DNA of 64,000 nucleotides from Anthopleura xanthogrammica (taxonomy: Eukaryota; Cnidaria; Anthozoa; Actiniaria; Actiniidae), in assembly GCA_964019055.1 (NCBI GenBank), contig OZ025206.1, forward strand, positions 28,168,012-28,232,011. Reading direction: 5' to 3'. Positions 33,581 through 44,700 of this stretch are shown in pieces. The position numbers and the translations under genes were made by a program. The notes under the pieces are model-generated. The model was not told where the DNA came from and did no database searches. It worked only from the letters and a program-made list of their open reading frames with translations. How positions within the stretch are numbered: position 1 is the first letter of the stretch; each line of letters opens with the position of its first letter.

Positions 33581-33891
33581 CTCTAGCTCCGAAGGCCGCG
33601 CACTAACCAACTGAGCTACGCCTGCTCCTGATAACCTGAGTAACCTGCTTAGTTGTTGTGTCACCATAAGATAGTGATAGTGATAAAGATAGAAAACAAC
33701 GTCTTATTTTTAGGGGAAATGTCTTGAAATGACATGACATGATGTAAATAAGGGAACAATTCAAGGTAGTGTGAATGGGCCTTATCTGTATAATCTTTTT
33801 ATTAATGATCTCAATATCGATAGCAATGCTATGACACACTTATCAAGTATGCAGATGATGCTACAATGCAAGTCAATATGTAATATTTCAA

Positions 33892-34022
33892 AAACGAGTA
33901 CGAGTGTTTCATTAGGGTTTCTAAACACGAGAAAACATTTGAAAGCACGAGGACGCAGGCCGAGTGCTTTTATTGTTTTCGAGTGTTTGGAAAACCCTAA
34001 TGAAACACGAAGCACGAGTTTT
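33892..34022. mobile_element. Foldback MITE inside the reverse-transcriptase remnant
   Basis: AAACGAGTACGAGTGTTTCATTAGGG pairs with the right-hand CCCTAATGAAACACGAAGCACGAG, and the inner part pairs around AAAGCACGAGG/GAGTGCTTTT. Confidence 0.75.
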
Positions 34023-34937
34023 TGGAATGACTTCTCAATCGAGAAAATAATTCATTATGCAGGAATGCAGATAGTTCTTTATACTATAGTACGTCATTCA
34101 TTATGTTGCCTTGGATTATGAGAGTTCTTTTGAATTCCTCCTTTAGTTGATTTCGAAATACTGTAAGGCTCATAAGGAGTGTTACGGAGTGCTCACTGGA
34201 GTGAAGCAGTTGTGTTCTCTTAAGTGTAATTTCTGATCAACATTTGCAGAGTATTTGGTGGCGTGGGAATAAAAATTTTGTTCAACACTAGTTTGCAAAC
34301 GAATTCACCAATAGCTCAGCTGGTTTAACGAGGGACTTCAACTTCAAGGGTCGCAGTTTCGAGACTCGGTAACGTCTAAAAAACAAAAGTAAAAAAATGT
34401 AAATTAGGTAGTTAGACAGACAGAAAGATAGAGGAAAGCGTAGGGGAAATACAGAGAGAGGTTGGTAAGGGGATAATTCTTTTGAGATTTCCCACCACTA
34501 TTTAGATTTAGAAGCATTTTCATCACTAGTGATTAAAATATTTCAAACACCGGCCAACCTATAATCGTGTTTCATTGGGGTTTCAAAGCCATACACGTGG
34601 TACGAATGGTGCGCTCACATTGGTTGATTAGTTCATGAATTATTAATGAGTTTGAGAACTGTAGATCTACCCCCGATGTATCTCGGGATACTGTAAAGCA
34701 GTATTTTGAATGGTCAGTTGATAATTGTATGCCATGTAATGTTTCTAATTATCAAATTCATTAATATTCATAAGGCCAAACACAATAGAAAATCACAACC
34801 ATGACCGAGTTTTTAAATCGGCAAGAGATTCGTCCTGATTTGCGTACAACTTTAACTCAGATTTTCTCGGCGAAAAGTGCTTTTATCTTAAAAATTTAAG
34901 TAATACATGACCTAACTATCCTAAACCTTTGATAAGT

Positions 34938-35045
34938 GAGATAAAACATTCGCGTCCGACCTTTATGGGGCTAAAGAGGCTCGCCTGCGGCTCGCCATTT
35001 TAAATCCCCATAAAGGTCTCTCGCTCATGTTTTATCTATCTCATG
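34938..35045. repeat. Foldback inverted repeat
   Basis: GAGATAAAACATTCGCGTCCGACCTTTATGGGG at the left is matched by CCCCATAAAGGTCTCTCGCTCATGTTTTATC at the right, with a GGCTCGCCTGCGGCTCGCC centre. Confidence 0.75.
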
Positions 35046-35667
35046 TAATGAGATATGTCTTCAAAAAAGATCTAAAGAAAGCCATAGTCCGATAGATAAC
35101 ATCAAGCAGGTACTCTAACTTCAATGAGCACATTGTTTAGGAATAAACTACTAGAAGCTATGTAATCGGTGTCTATTTGTGGTCATTTCTAGTCTCAGGA
35201 AAGAAGGTTATTGCCAAGCAGAAATTGATTACTTATTTACTGCGATAGTTTTATCCAAGCTTACTTACGGACTTAGTATTTATGCCGCTTCAAAGTCAGA
35301 GCCCACAACTGTACAGAATTTTCTTCGCCGCTGCTACAAGCGTAATTACATGTCATATCTTATAGACATACATGAGCTAGTAGAGAAATCTGACCGTGCT
35401 ATTTTTCACAAAGCTAGTAAAGCAAGCCATCTTTTATATGAGCTACTGCCTACCAAGAAGGAGTCGTCTTTTAGACTGAGGAAAATTAGTAGCCTTTTAT
35501 CTATAATAAATACAGAGCGTTTTAAATATTTTTTTATTAATAGGCTGTATTTTAAATATAATTCATATATTAATTAGCTATTATTTAAATGTTATAGATA
35601 TATATATTATCTCTTAATTTTTAGATTTTTTCGTAAACTGGTTGTTATGTATTTTTACTAATTGTTA

Positions 35668-35675
35668 AATAAAGA

Positions 35676-35734
<59 letters not shown>
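35668..35734. repeat. (TTA)n microsatellite tail
   Basis: A TTA run ending the reverse-transcriptase remnant. An (AAT)n run at 36661-36689 mirrors it on the far side of the TIR element that follows. Confidence 0.9.
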
Positions 35735-35735
<1 letters not shown>

Positions 35736-36659
35736 CAAAGGAAGAGACACCATAATTACCATGTCGGAGGTGACGTCGCGGTCCATGACCCTTAACCGGA
35801 AGTCGCTCTAATTGGAGGATTACAGAAAAGAGAGATATATAAGAACTTGTGTATGAGTGTTTGTTACCTTAGTTTCTTGATAACGTTTGAACATGACAGA
35901 GGTACGTTTTAAGACTCCCCCTACCATAATGATAGCAGGCTCAACTCAGTCAGGAAAAAAAGGTGCTATATCTAACTAAAGGTAAAGAAACTATATTTAA
36001 CGTCGGTAGTTCCTTCAGCTAATTGGCTGGTATCAATGGAAGCCGACGGTGCGCACTTTACCCCCTCTCTCCGTCAGTGCTCTGTTTTAAGAGTATTCAA
36101 AACTGAAGCTACACGGATTAGAAAGAAGTCGAAACAGACGTGGAGATCCTGAGGATCGAACCATGAACCTGTAGCTCCAAAGGCTGCGCACTACCCAACT
36201 GAACTACGCCTGCTCCTAAAGAAACTATGAAACGTTTAGATCATATCGAAGATCTTTTAATGGGTGACATGTTTAAGATTGTTTACTGTTATGGACCCAA
36301 TCCTTTAAATAATTGATATCTGAAATCCTTCTCTCCATAATCGTAGAACAAATTGGTTCCGTAGGTAAATTCTTGAAGATGAATGTTAAACTTCGATCTC
36401 TTGGCTCTTAATTTGCAACGGATCTGGACAAAGGATCTGAGTCACGCTGAGTCACGATTTGGGACCTCTTATTCGCACCATTTTCCCCCAAACTAAATAC
36501 TATGATAACTTTAGCCAATCCTTTCCGCCATTTCGATAATACAAAAGCAAATCAGCTATGGAATCGGAATCGTGTGGACCAATCAGAGCGACATCCGGTT
36601 AAGGGTCATGGACCGTGACGTCACTTCCGACATGGTAATGATGACGTATCTCCCTTTGA
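35735..36659. mobile_element. 925-bp element with about 65-bp terminal inverted repeats
   Basis: The left end (TCAAAGGAAGAGACACCATA) and right end (TATCTCCCTTTGA) are inverted repeats that continue inwards through TTACCATGTCGGA and GTCCATGACCCTTAACCGG. It sits inside a TTA microsatellite. The inside holds a minus-strand SINE (about 36040-36215) and no recognisable transposase. Confidence 0.75.
36040..36215 (-). mobile_element. tRNA-derived SINE, second family, with boxes A and B
   Basis: On the minus strand GCGTAGTTCAGTTGGGTAGTG is box A and GGTTCGATCCTCAGG is box B, followed by the body shared with 32440-32595. It is nested in the 925-bp TIR element. Confidence 0.7.
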
Positions 36660-37254
36660 TAATAATAATAATAATAATAATAATAATAGCTTGGTTCGTC
36701 GTTGATCGTATGTTAGAATGACCTTGATGAGGCTCTTAGTCTTCATCTCAAAACCTGATAAAACACTCCTACTCGTTTATTAAACAGTACTTGAAGCACA
36801 TTTACCTCTAATAAGAATGTCAATATTCTTTATATAAACAACACTAATAAGGATGAGAACTTTAAATAAAGTATTCATCCTCAATATATATATAGTATTA
36901 TTCATATGAAGAATACTTATGAAGAAGACTTTATCGGGTATAAAGGTCTATGCACGTGAAGTGTATAGCCGCTCCAATAGCGCTTTCCACACGTCACGAT
37001 GATGCATTATGCGATTGAAATGCAGACAAGCCAAGCTCAGAACACATGTTAATATGCTGGAACAATGTTGTTTTTTTTTTGTCTTTTTGTTTCTAATATT
37101 TCGTGGAAAAACTACGGTTTTCGACTATTATTGATCTTCTTTTCCTTGTAACCGAAGCCTTTTTACAAAGTTTGTCCGCATTTCGATCCCACAAGGCTTT
37201 GCGATATCTACTTTTAGTAGCCGTGAAAAATGCTATTTGACCAAAGGCTTGTGA

Positions 37255-37420
37255 ATAGACCTTTTTAGCTTCGTTGTTTGTTGTGCCCATTTCAGACCAT
37301 GTGATGCCCCTCTTGGGAGCTGATTCTTTCATGTGTAAATATTTTAACAAAAGAACATTTCTCAAGGGAATGTCATGTGGTCTGAAATGGGCAATTTGCA
37401 TACGAAGCTAAAAAGGTCTA
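37255..37420. mobile_element. MITE with TAGACCTTTTTAGCTTCGT termini
   Basis: The two ends are inverted copies, and the inner GCCCATTTCAGACCATGTGA is mirrored by TCATGTGGTCTGAAATGGGC. Confidence 0.8.
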
Positions 37421-37725
37421 TTATTCATGAGTTTTTGAAACACTTTCTAAACGGAAAGAAGTACGGAAGGGCCATATTTTCCAAATAAAAAACTATTCTC
37501 ATTTCATAAGATTGCAGTAAATGGCTTATTGTTGTAAAGGAGCTCTTTTTGTGGCACTGCTTCGCGAAGCAGTACCACTATGCTATCGAGCGATGTCCGT
37601 GAGTAAGTAAACTTTACACAGGAACCCCAAATATCAAAAAAGATGTCAACCGAAACGATCAATACCTTCTCGGATCTTCTCGAAAACTATAATAAAGTTC
37701 GGAACTCCTCGATTTAGAAACATCT

Positions 37726-37922
37726 TGGTTACAATATTTAAACAACATGTCTATGCAAGGAACATGGGCTGATCATATCATAATACAAGCTGTGGCCGAC
37801 GCAATAAATTTAAAGATTCATATAATCGAATGAAATGAAAATTATTCTGAAATGACCTTGGTTGAAGCACAAAATGCAGTACACAGTGTACCTCTTCCTA
37901 TCGCAAGATCGCAAGATAACTG
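37726..37922 (+). pseudogene. OTU-like cysteine protease domain fragment
   Basis: The frame reads WLQYLNNMSMQGTWADHIII and then QAVADAINLKIHIIE before a stop. After a 4-base shift it resumes as NENYSEMTLVEAQNAV. GTWAD...QAVADAINLKIHII is the pattern of the C-terminal half of OTU-family deubiquitinase domains, which often occur inside transposon proteins. The catalytic Cys region is not recognised upstream. The frame is broken, so this is a relic. Confidence 0.55.
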
Positions 37923-38292
37923 AGGTTTGAAAGCGGAACTGATTTAAAAAAATAGGTATAATTTAGCGCGATTTCCATTTATACCATTTATGTATGGTTC
38001 TATCTTCATATTCCACTATATTTCACCTAATACAAAACATATAAACGACATCTTATCACCACATCCAAAACTCACGAAATGGACATCTTGTACCAATTTC
38101 TTTAACACTATAAATCCCATTACTAGCAGTGCCACATGCGCTTTATAAGCGCTGTTTTTTATCAGGTGAACGGAATCGTAATATTTTAAATTTTCTATCT
38201 TTGTTAGCTTATTGCGCTTAGACTTCGTTTCCATTCTTTTCTTTTGACTCATTTCCGGCTTAGAGCGTGATCAAAGAAAATCAATAAATCCC

Positions 38293-38386
38293 TCCAAAGA
38301 GAAAGTTCTTCAGTTTTCAGGCATTTGTCTTGGCTAATTTAGGGCTTATTATACTTGAGGGAGGTAAGTAAATTAATGTTTACTCC
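38293..38386 (+). pseudogene. Inverted fragment of TTC19 exon 9 with its donor site
   Basis: From CCAAAGAGAAAGTTC through GCATTTGTCTTGGCTAATTTAGGGCTTATT to GAGGTAAGTAAATTAATG this matches the end of TTC19 exon 9 and the start of its next intron (52560-52640 on the minus strand), with about ten differences and a few extra bases. It is in the opposite orientation, about 14 kb away, at the left edge of the copy C unit. Confidence 0.75.
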
Positions 38387-38754
38387 CCGGTAACCATGGG
38401 AACAAACAAGAGTCTTCTTGAGCATATACTACCGACTTCCGTCCGGAAAATACAATAGCTTGGTTCCTGCCTCTCTCGGCTTGAAATCCGGCAATTGAAT
38501 ATAAACAGATTGGCAAAAAATTTAGCTTGAGAGTCACCTGCAGAAATGAGAGATTGAGAAATGCAGATGATCATGACTAAGAGACAAGAATAAGAGGAAA
38601 AAGTTATGAAGATCGCAAAACACTCAAGAATATTATTTATTTTTTATTCTTGCGATTTATTCTTATCACAGCTTACTTTTGGATATATCTTCTGTTTTGA
38701 CAATTTTTACGTTTTGTATGCAGTTCAACATATAGTTATTTTACCACCGCAATT

Positions 38755-41700
38755 CTATCCAGTCCGATTCTCACGCTCAAGTTGTTTAGGGGAAAATACG
38801 TCATCTGGAGTGCACCTGAAGAGAAAAAATAAATAAAAATCATAATATCAATAACCGTTATCACTTCTGCCTGCAAATGCCATAATAGCGGAGCTCCCGC
38901 GCGGGCCGAAGGCCTACGCGAGCGGAGCACCATACTTAAGAAAAAATGGTAACCCATAGAGTTGATTTTTCATGGCTTGATTACGTCATCACTTTGTCCA
39001 TACATACATACGTCCGTCCGTGCACCACTATGCACAGGGTTCCCGCTTGCTTTGCTTACTCACAAATGCACAGAAAAAATCGCAAAAATGTAGTCAAAGA
39101 TGGATCAAGAAGTATTTTTTACTTATTTTTGCAATGCGAAAAATACACTTAATCGAAGTCATGTCTGTCTTAAAGTGAACAAAAACAATGTTTCGACTTT
39201 AACGACTTGCTAAAGAAGATTTAGCGAGGGAAGATTCTTAATCTTACGATGAAGTTTCGTGACTGAAACTTCAGTGAGAGAAAAAGTGGCATGTAGACCA
39301 GAAAAACCTGATTATACTGCAAGAATGATATTTCAGTTCCGTAGACAACACTTCATAGAAGGTAAATTCATTAATGTTAACTAATATTTTGTAAACAATC
39401 GACAAAAAATGTGTAAATTAGCTGGAGAAACTCTCGACAAACCAAGGACGTAAAAAATAAAGGCTAAGACTTAAGGCGCGATTACACGGTTGCAAGAGCG
39501 TTTACACGGTGCAACGGAGATGCAATCGTGGCCAAAAGTAGAAACGAATTCTACTTTTCGCAACGATTGCTCCAACTTGTCTCGCAACATTTTTCAAATT
39601 GCGCTGTAGGTTACACAGTTAGTGCAATGCTTCGTGCAACTTGTGTCGCATCGCCGTTGCGAGACAAGTTGCAGAGAAAATTGCACCGTGTAATCGCGCC
39701 TTTAGTAAAAAGACTTTAGCTTAGTTCTTTGAAAAAATATATTTGACGGCCAGCGAGCTTCACGCGCGGAATTCTGATGTCAAAACAAGATTCCATATTT
39801 CATGATTATATTGATATTTTGACATTTATAGATAAGTTATTTTAATGTTGAATAAAATATGAAAAAGGAATATATATTACACCAAATATTCGCTATTTAT
39901 CGGGCTTTTCCAGCTATTATTATTACACAATCGCAAAAATGATGAGCTCTTTTTTTTAAGCTTATGTTTTTGTAAGATATTTAACTTGATAATAAAGTTA
40001 AGAATAAATCTGAAAAAAAACTTTTCAAAGACCAATTACTAACAAAGAAAATTATTATCTTGCATTAATGAATATGTCTCTTGTTGCATGTGAAGTTCAA
40101 GTGAATGTAAGCTTATGCTTATCAGCAATATTTTTCGACAAATTTCAGTGTAGTTGCACTTTCCACCCAAAAAAATCGTATAACTTTACATTTGCTGAAT
40201 AAAATCCTTTGTTCTATACATATATGTGTTCATATATTCTATAATCTATAAAAAAAAAAATGCGAATTGAAAAGTTTTCTATGCTTTTGAAGGCTGAAAA
40301 TAATGGTTTTTCTTTCAGTTTTTCCTTCTGGATTCTGGTAAAGAAATGGTCACGCTGTAACCGGCCTTATTCCGCGTCACACAATTGTCACGTTTTTAGC
40401 ACTATATATATAATTTATGGGAGCTCCGCTTTTAGGCAGTGCCTAAATCTATATACTACAAAAATGTATAATGTAATATGACGTCTGCTACAAATAAACA
40501 TACACATTATGTAGCTTCATGACAAGGCTTTAACTGTTTTGGAAAACTTTTTTTTGTTTCAATTTAGCGCGAAAAAATTTAAACGTTTCTCAAAATCCTC
40601 TCAAATATTTTGAATGAATGAATGAATGAATGAATGAATGAATGAATGAATGAATAAATGAATGAATGAATGAATGAATAAATGAATGAATGAATGAATG
40701 AATGAATGAATGAATGAATGAATGAATGAATGAATGAATGAATGAATGAATGAATGAATGAATGAATGAATGAATGAATGAATGAATGAATGAATGAATG
40801 AATGAATGAATGAATGAATGAATGAATGAATGCATGAATGCATGAATGCATGAATGCATGAATGCATGAATGCATGAATGAATGAATGAATGCATGAATG
40901 CATTCATTCATTCATTCATTCAAGAAGAAATGTATTTAAAGAGCCCCGTACATAACGTGATGGCTTTAAAAAAATAAGTTTATCAGATGTTCACTTACTT
41001 TTCCTTTTTTTTGGCTTTAGGTGCTGGACATTTCAAAGCATATAGATCCTCTAACTTATAGCCTTGAAATTCCTCCTTGAGTTCGGTTTCTAGTTTTCCC
41101 TTGTTTTTCTTGAGGTATTTTCGTACCATACAGATAAACCTGTGTTGTCGAGGAGAGATACTTTTCTTCAGAACGTTCAAAACTTTCTGCACTCCGTCTT
41201 TACCCCACTTCATACATTGGGCGATTTCTTCAGCGTTCTCATCCTTGTGGTTGCAGATATACTCCCTATTGATATCACTGTTCATCAAACACAGGCGATG
41301 GTAACCTTGTTCGTCAGCTACTTTGTACCAGGCCTTCTTTATGTGGTCATCTTTCATGTACAAATACCCAATGACATCGGCGCAGCTTTTCTGAACACTC
41401 TCTAAATATTCAGATTCTTTTAAATTTTTTATAATATCGTCCATAGACGAAGATCCATCCTTACATGGACGAAAAACAGCTTGATTAAGAATATGGATTT
41501 TTCTCGCGAAGCACTCCAAAAAAAATGGTATCCTAAAGAAAAGAGAGACAGTGGGAGAGAGTCGTTAAACAAGATATAGATAAATTAGCCTTTTTTTCAT
41601 TGTGTACACCTGTATAACAATTAAAAAAAAAAACTAAATTTCAATGCCTCCAATTTTTTTTACTATTTCAACACAGGTTAATGTACTTTACAGAAGAAGA

Positions 41701-44700
41701 AACTAGCGTTTACCATTTCTTGTTAGCAACTTTAGTTCGCGAGATCTAAATATTCAAGTTTCAAGTTTATGCTAATTTGGACTTTCATGACGTCATACTC
41801 TCAACTCACAGTTTGTTTCAATATAGATGTCAGTATAATTCTGAGAGTATTAAATAAATGCAGTTTACTTGCATTCAAAATAGGAAACATAAAAAAGCAC
41901 ACACTGCTGTTGCTATGGCAATTTACTGGTGTCCAGGCCCCTAACAACATTTTTAGCTTTCCTGCGATTTATTTTTTATTTTTCAGCTTGAGCAAAAATT
42001 GTTTGATTAACTTTTTGCCTATGACCATAACATATATTCTAACTAAGTCTCATTTTTTAAATTTTAGGTAGGGGTAGCCTGGAACCGAGACTGTTGCTAT
42101 GAGAACTGATTTGTATAGTTAATTTTGAAGAACAGCTGAATTACTATAATGCTGCTATATTTGGTTGATTTTGATTGAAATCGTGCTGAGACTTAACTTG
42201 TTCATAATCTTAATATGTGATAATCTATTTCTTAATTTCAAAAGTTTGATATTTTCACATGTGAAAATTTCATCACTATGGTTACATACTTCTTAAAGGA
42301 GAAAAAAGCTCGAAAAAGCTTTCTTTTCTTTTTCATTGATAATTATATAATAAAAAGAATATTACATGGGCATTTGGAGATACGAATTTTATCTTCTCGT
42401 TATAAAAATCTCTCACCCGTTCACTGCGCTCATTCTCGTTAGGGATCTTTTCAATACTCGAAGATAAAATTCGTATCTCCGCGCGCCCGTGTAATATCCT
42501 CTATATTTCTCATTTTTATATGACAACGTTCTTGCAATTAGGTGTAAATAGAGCATTATACATAGTCTGGGAAAGGTGTCCTCCAGGAGCATGACAGAGA
42601 CTACGAAGTTTAAACAGCAGCTTTGGAAAGATGTCGATAATTTCCCAGTTAAACCCATAAGCAAAAATGCAAAATTGTTGTAAGAAGAAAGAGAGTCTAG
42701 ATTAATTGCTCATTTCCCCAGATATTCTTCCCTTGTAACGCATAAAGGTTTCAATTTGAGGCTCCGCGCAGTATTAGATGATCATGATCAGTGAATTCGT
42801 GACAGGAGAAAGAAATACATTTAATTTAGCACGGAGCCTCATACTGAAACCTTCGTACGTAAAAAGCAAAGCATATGTCGGAAGCAGGCTATTTCAAGGA
42901 AAAATGGAAGGATAAATGGTTAGTAATAATTCTTACTTTTTAAGCGCCATGAGGTTTTGTGTTGCATATTGATCTTTTCTGATGTCGCTATCATCTGATG
43001 TTTTGATTTCATCAAGGAACCTGTCGATATCAGCTTTTACATTTTGCATTTTTGCTGCACCACTCAACATGGACCCTATATCCTTCAATGACTTAAGAAG
43101 CATCTCGTCCTTTAGGTATGCTCGCATAACGCCCAAAGCCTGGATCAGTAAATACATGTATATATATATTTTTAGTGACAGTTCTTTTGTGCACGTGCTC
43201 ATCTTCATTAAGTTTTTCGTTATGCAAAATATCAAGAACACAAGTATTTTACTTCTTCAAAGTTTTATCGCGCCTAAACAAAGTCAGAGACCCCCTTTTT
43301 TATTTGCTTACTTTACTTCTAGTCGACTTAATTTCATTTTGGAAATGTAATTAAAAATATCTGACGCTGGGATCTTTTCTTCATGAACGTCCTAATCGGC
43401 TGTACTTTCTCACCCAATTCAAAACCTCTGGGAATGAGAACTTTGGTTCGATTTTTTTCCCGCGTGATATCGAAACACCAATAAAAGTATTTTATTCCCA
43501 AAGGTTTTGAATTGGGTGAAAACGTACATAGCAATAGCAAAGCGTTAGCACATTTTGGTCCATGATGTCATAATTTTAGAAGCAACAAAGCATGTTTAGA
43601 TGATTTTATATCAACTTTTATCAAGATGAGCTGTCATTAGTTACGTACTTCCATCATATTGTCTTTGGAGTCCTTAAATTCATCCATATGAGCTTGTAAT
43701 TTCTTCTCAGATTCCTTGCTTTGTATATAAGCACATTTTATTTTTTGGCGAGTATCTTTGCAATCATTCTTGATTCCAATCTTCTTGTAGATTGAGTTTC
43801 CTGTTTGAAATTAAGGAACCACGTGCACTTTACTACACAAAATAAATTATACAGTTGCGTGTTTAAGGTAGCTCGGGACCCTTGTTAGTGCGCATCCGTT
43901 TTGCGCATCTTGTTTTTGATCACTAATCTAAGTGTTTTTGATGTTTCGTCCTGATATTATGTAAATTCAGAACCACCTCCATAATCAACCTGACGATGCG
44001 GCAAGGGGTCTATTGAGTGTCTTATTTGCGGAGTGAGGAAAATCAGAGTACCGTACATGAAGAAAGAAACCTTTGGGTGAATGAATCAAGCAGGACATGC
44101 ACAACAAAGTTTTGTGAGTCCAGGAATCAAACCCAAGGTCAAAGAGATGAGTTGAGTGCACTACAGCAATACCACCCTTGATTCCCCTTGTCAACCGCCA
44201 AATAATACTGCGAGCTACTTACTATAATTTCCCCGTTTCTGATTGGCCCACAGCCCCCGTTAATTTTTCATAATAAGCATTGACTTACTAAATATGTATT
44301 GAAACGTCATTCGTCCAATAATTTTTTTCAATTATTGGACGATTGATGTCATTCGTCCAATAGCTAAAAATTATTGGACGATTGTCGTCAACATATAGCC
44401 GCCAAACAAAGATGGCTTCACGACAGAGAAAGTTTGCAAACTTATCTGAAATGTTTTCTTAAATGACTGAATTGAGTCTATTTAGAATATTTCGAATAAA
44501 TAATAAAACAATTATTGGATTTGGCTATCGTATAATATGAAAAATTATGCATGCCTCGAAGAGTGAGTGTGATCCACCTCAGATCACTCTCTTCGTTATG
44601 CATAATTTCCATATACTCAGCCTTATCCAATAATTGCTAAATATCATGCTCAACCTCATCCAATACTTTTTTAATATCTTACCTGCTTTTGCAAGATTGG

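Larger units (their letters stand above)
33755..35733 (+). pseudogene. Non-LTR retrotransposon reverse transcriptase, frameshifted and split by insertions
   Basis: A first piece (33755-33890) reads [13 protein letters not shown] and, after a frameshift, [12 protein letters not shown], which holds the YADD catalytic motif of reverse transcriptases. A second piece near 34680-34745 reads QYFEWSVDNCMPCNVSN. The last piece (35179-35577) is open for 132 codons and contains VLSKLTYGLSIYAASKSEP, the usual C-terminal region, then a 3' UTR and a (TTA)n tail at 35668-35733. The pieces are separated by foldback elements at 33892-34022 and about 34938-35045. A tRNA-like segment (AGCTCAGCTGGTTTAACG) lies at 34310. 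It is dead. Confidence 0.65.

Noticed and set aside
33590..33640. tRNA gene on the minus strand
   Set aside because: Only a box-A half resembling a tRNA is present and no cloverleaf can be completed; the related segments at 32440 and 36040 show it is a SINE head.
40579..40911. His-Ser-Phe-Ile repeat protein
   Set aside because: It is a (GAAT)n microsatellite read in three frames.
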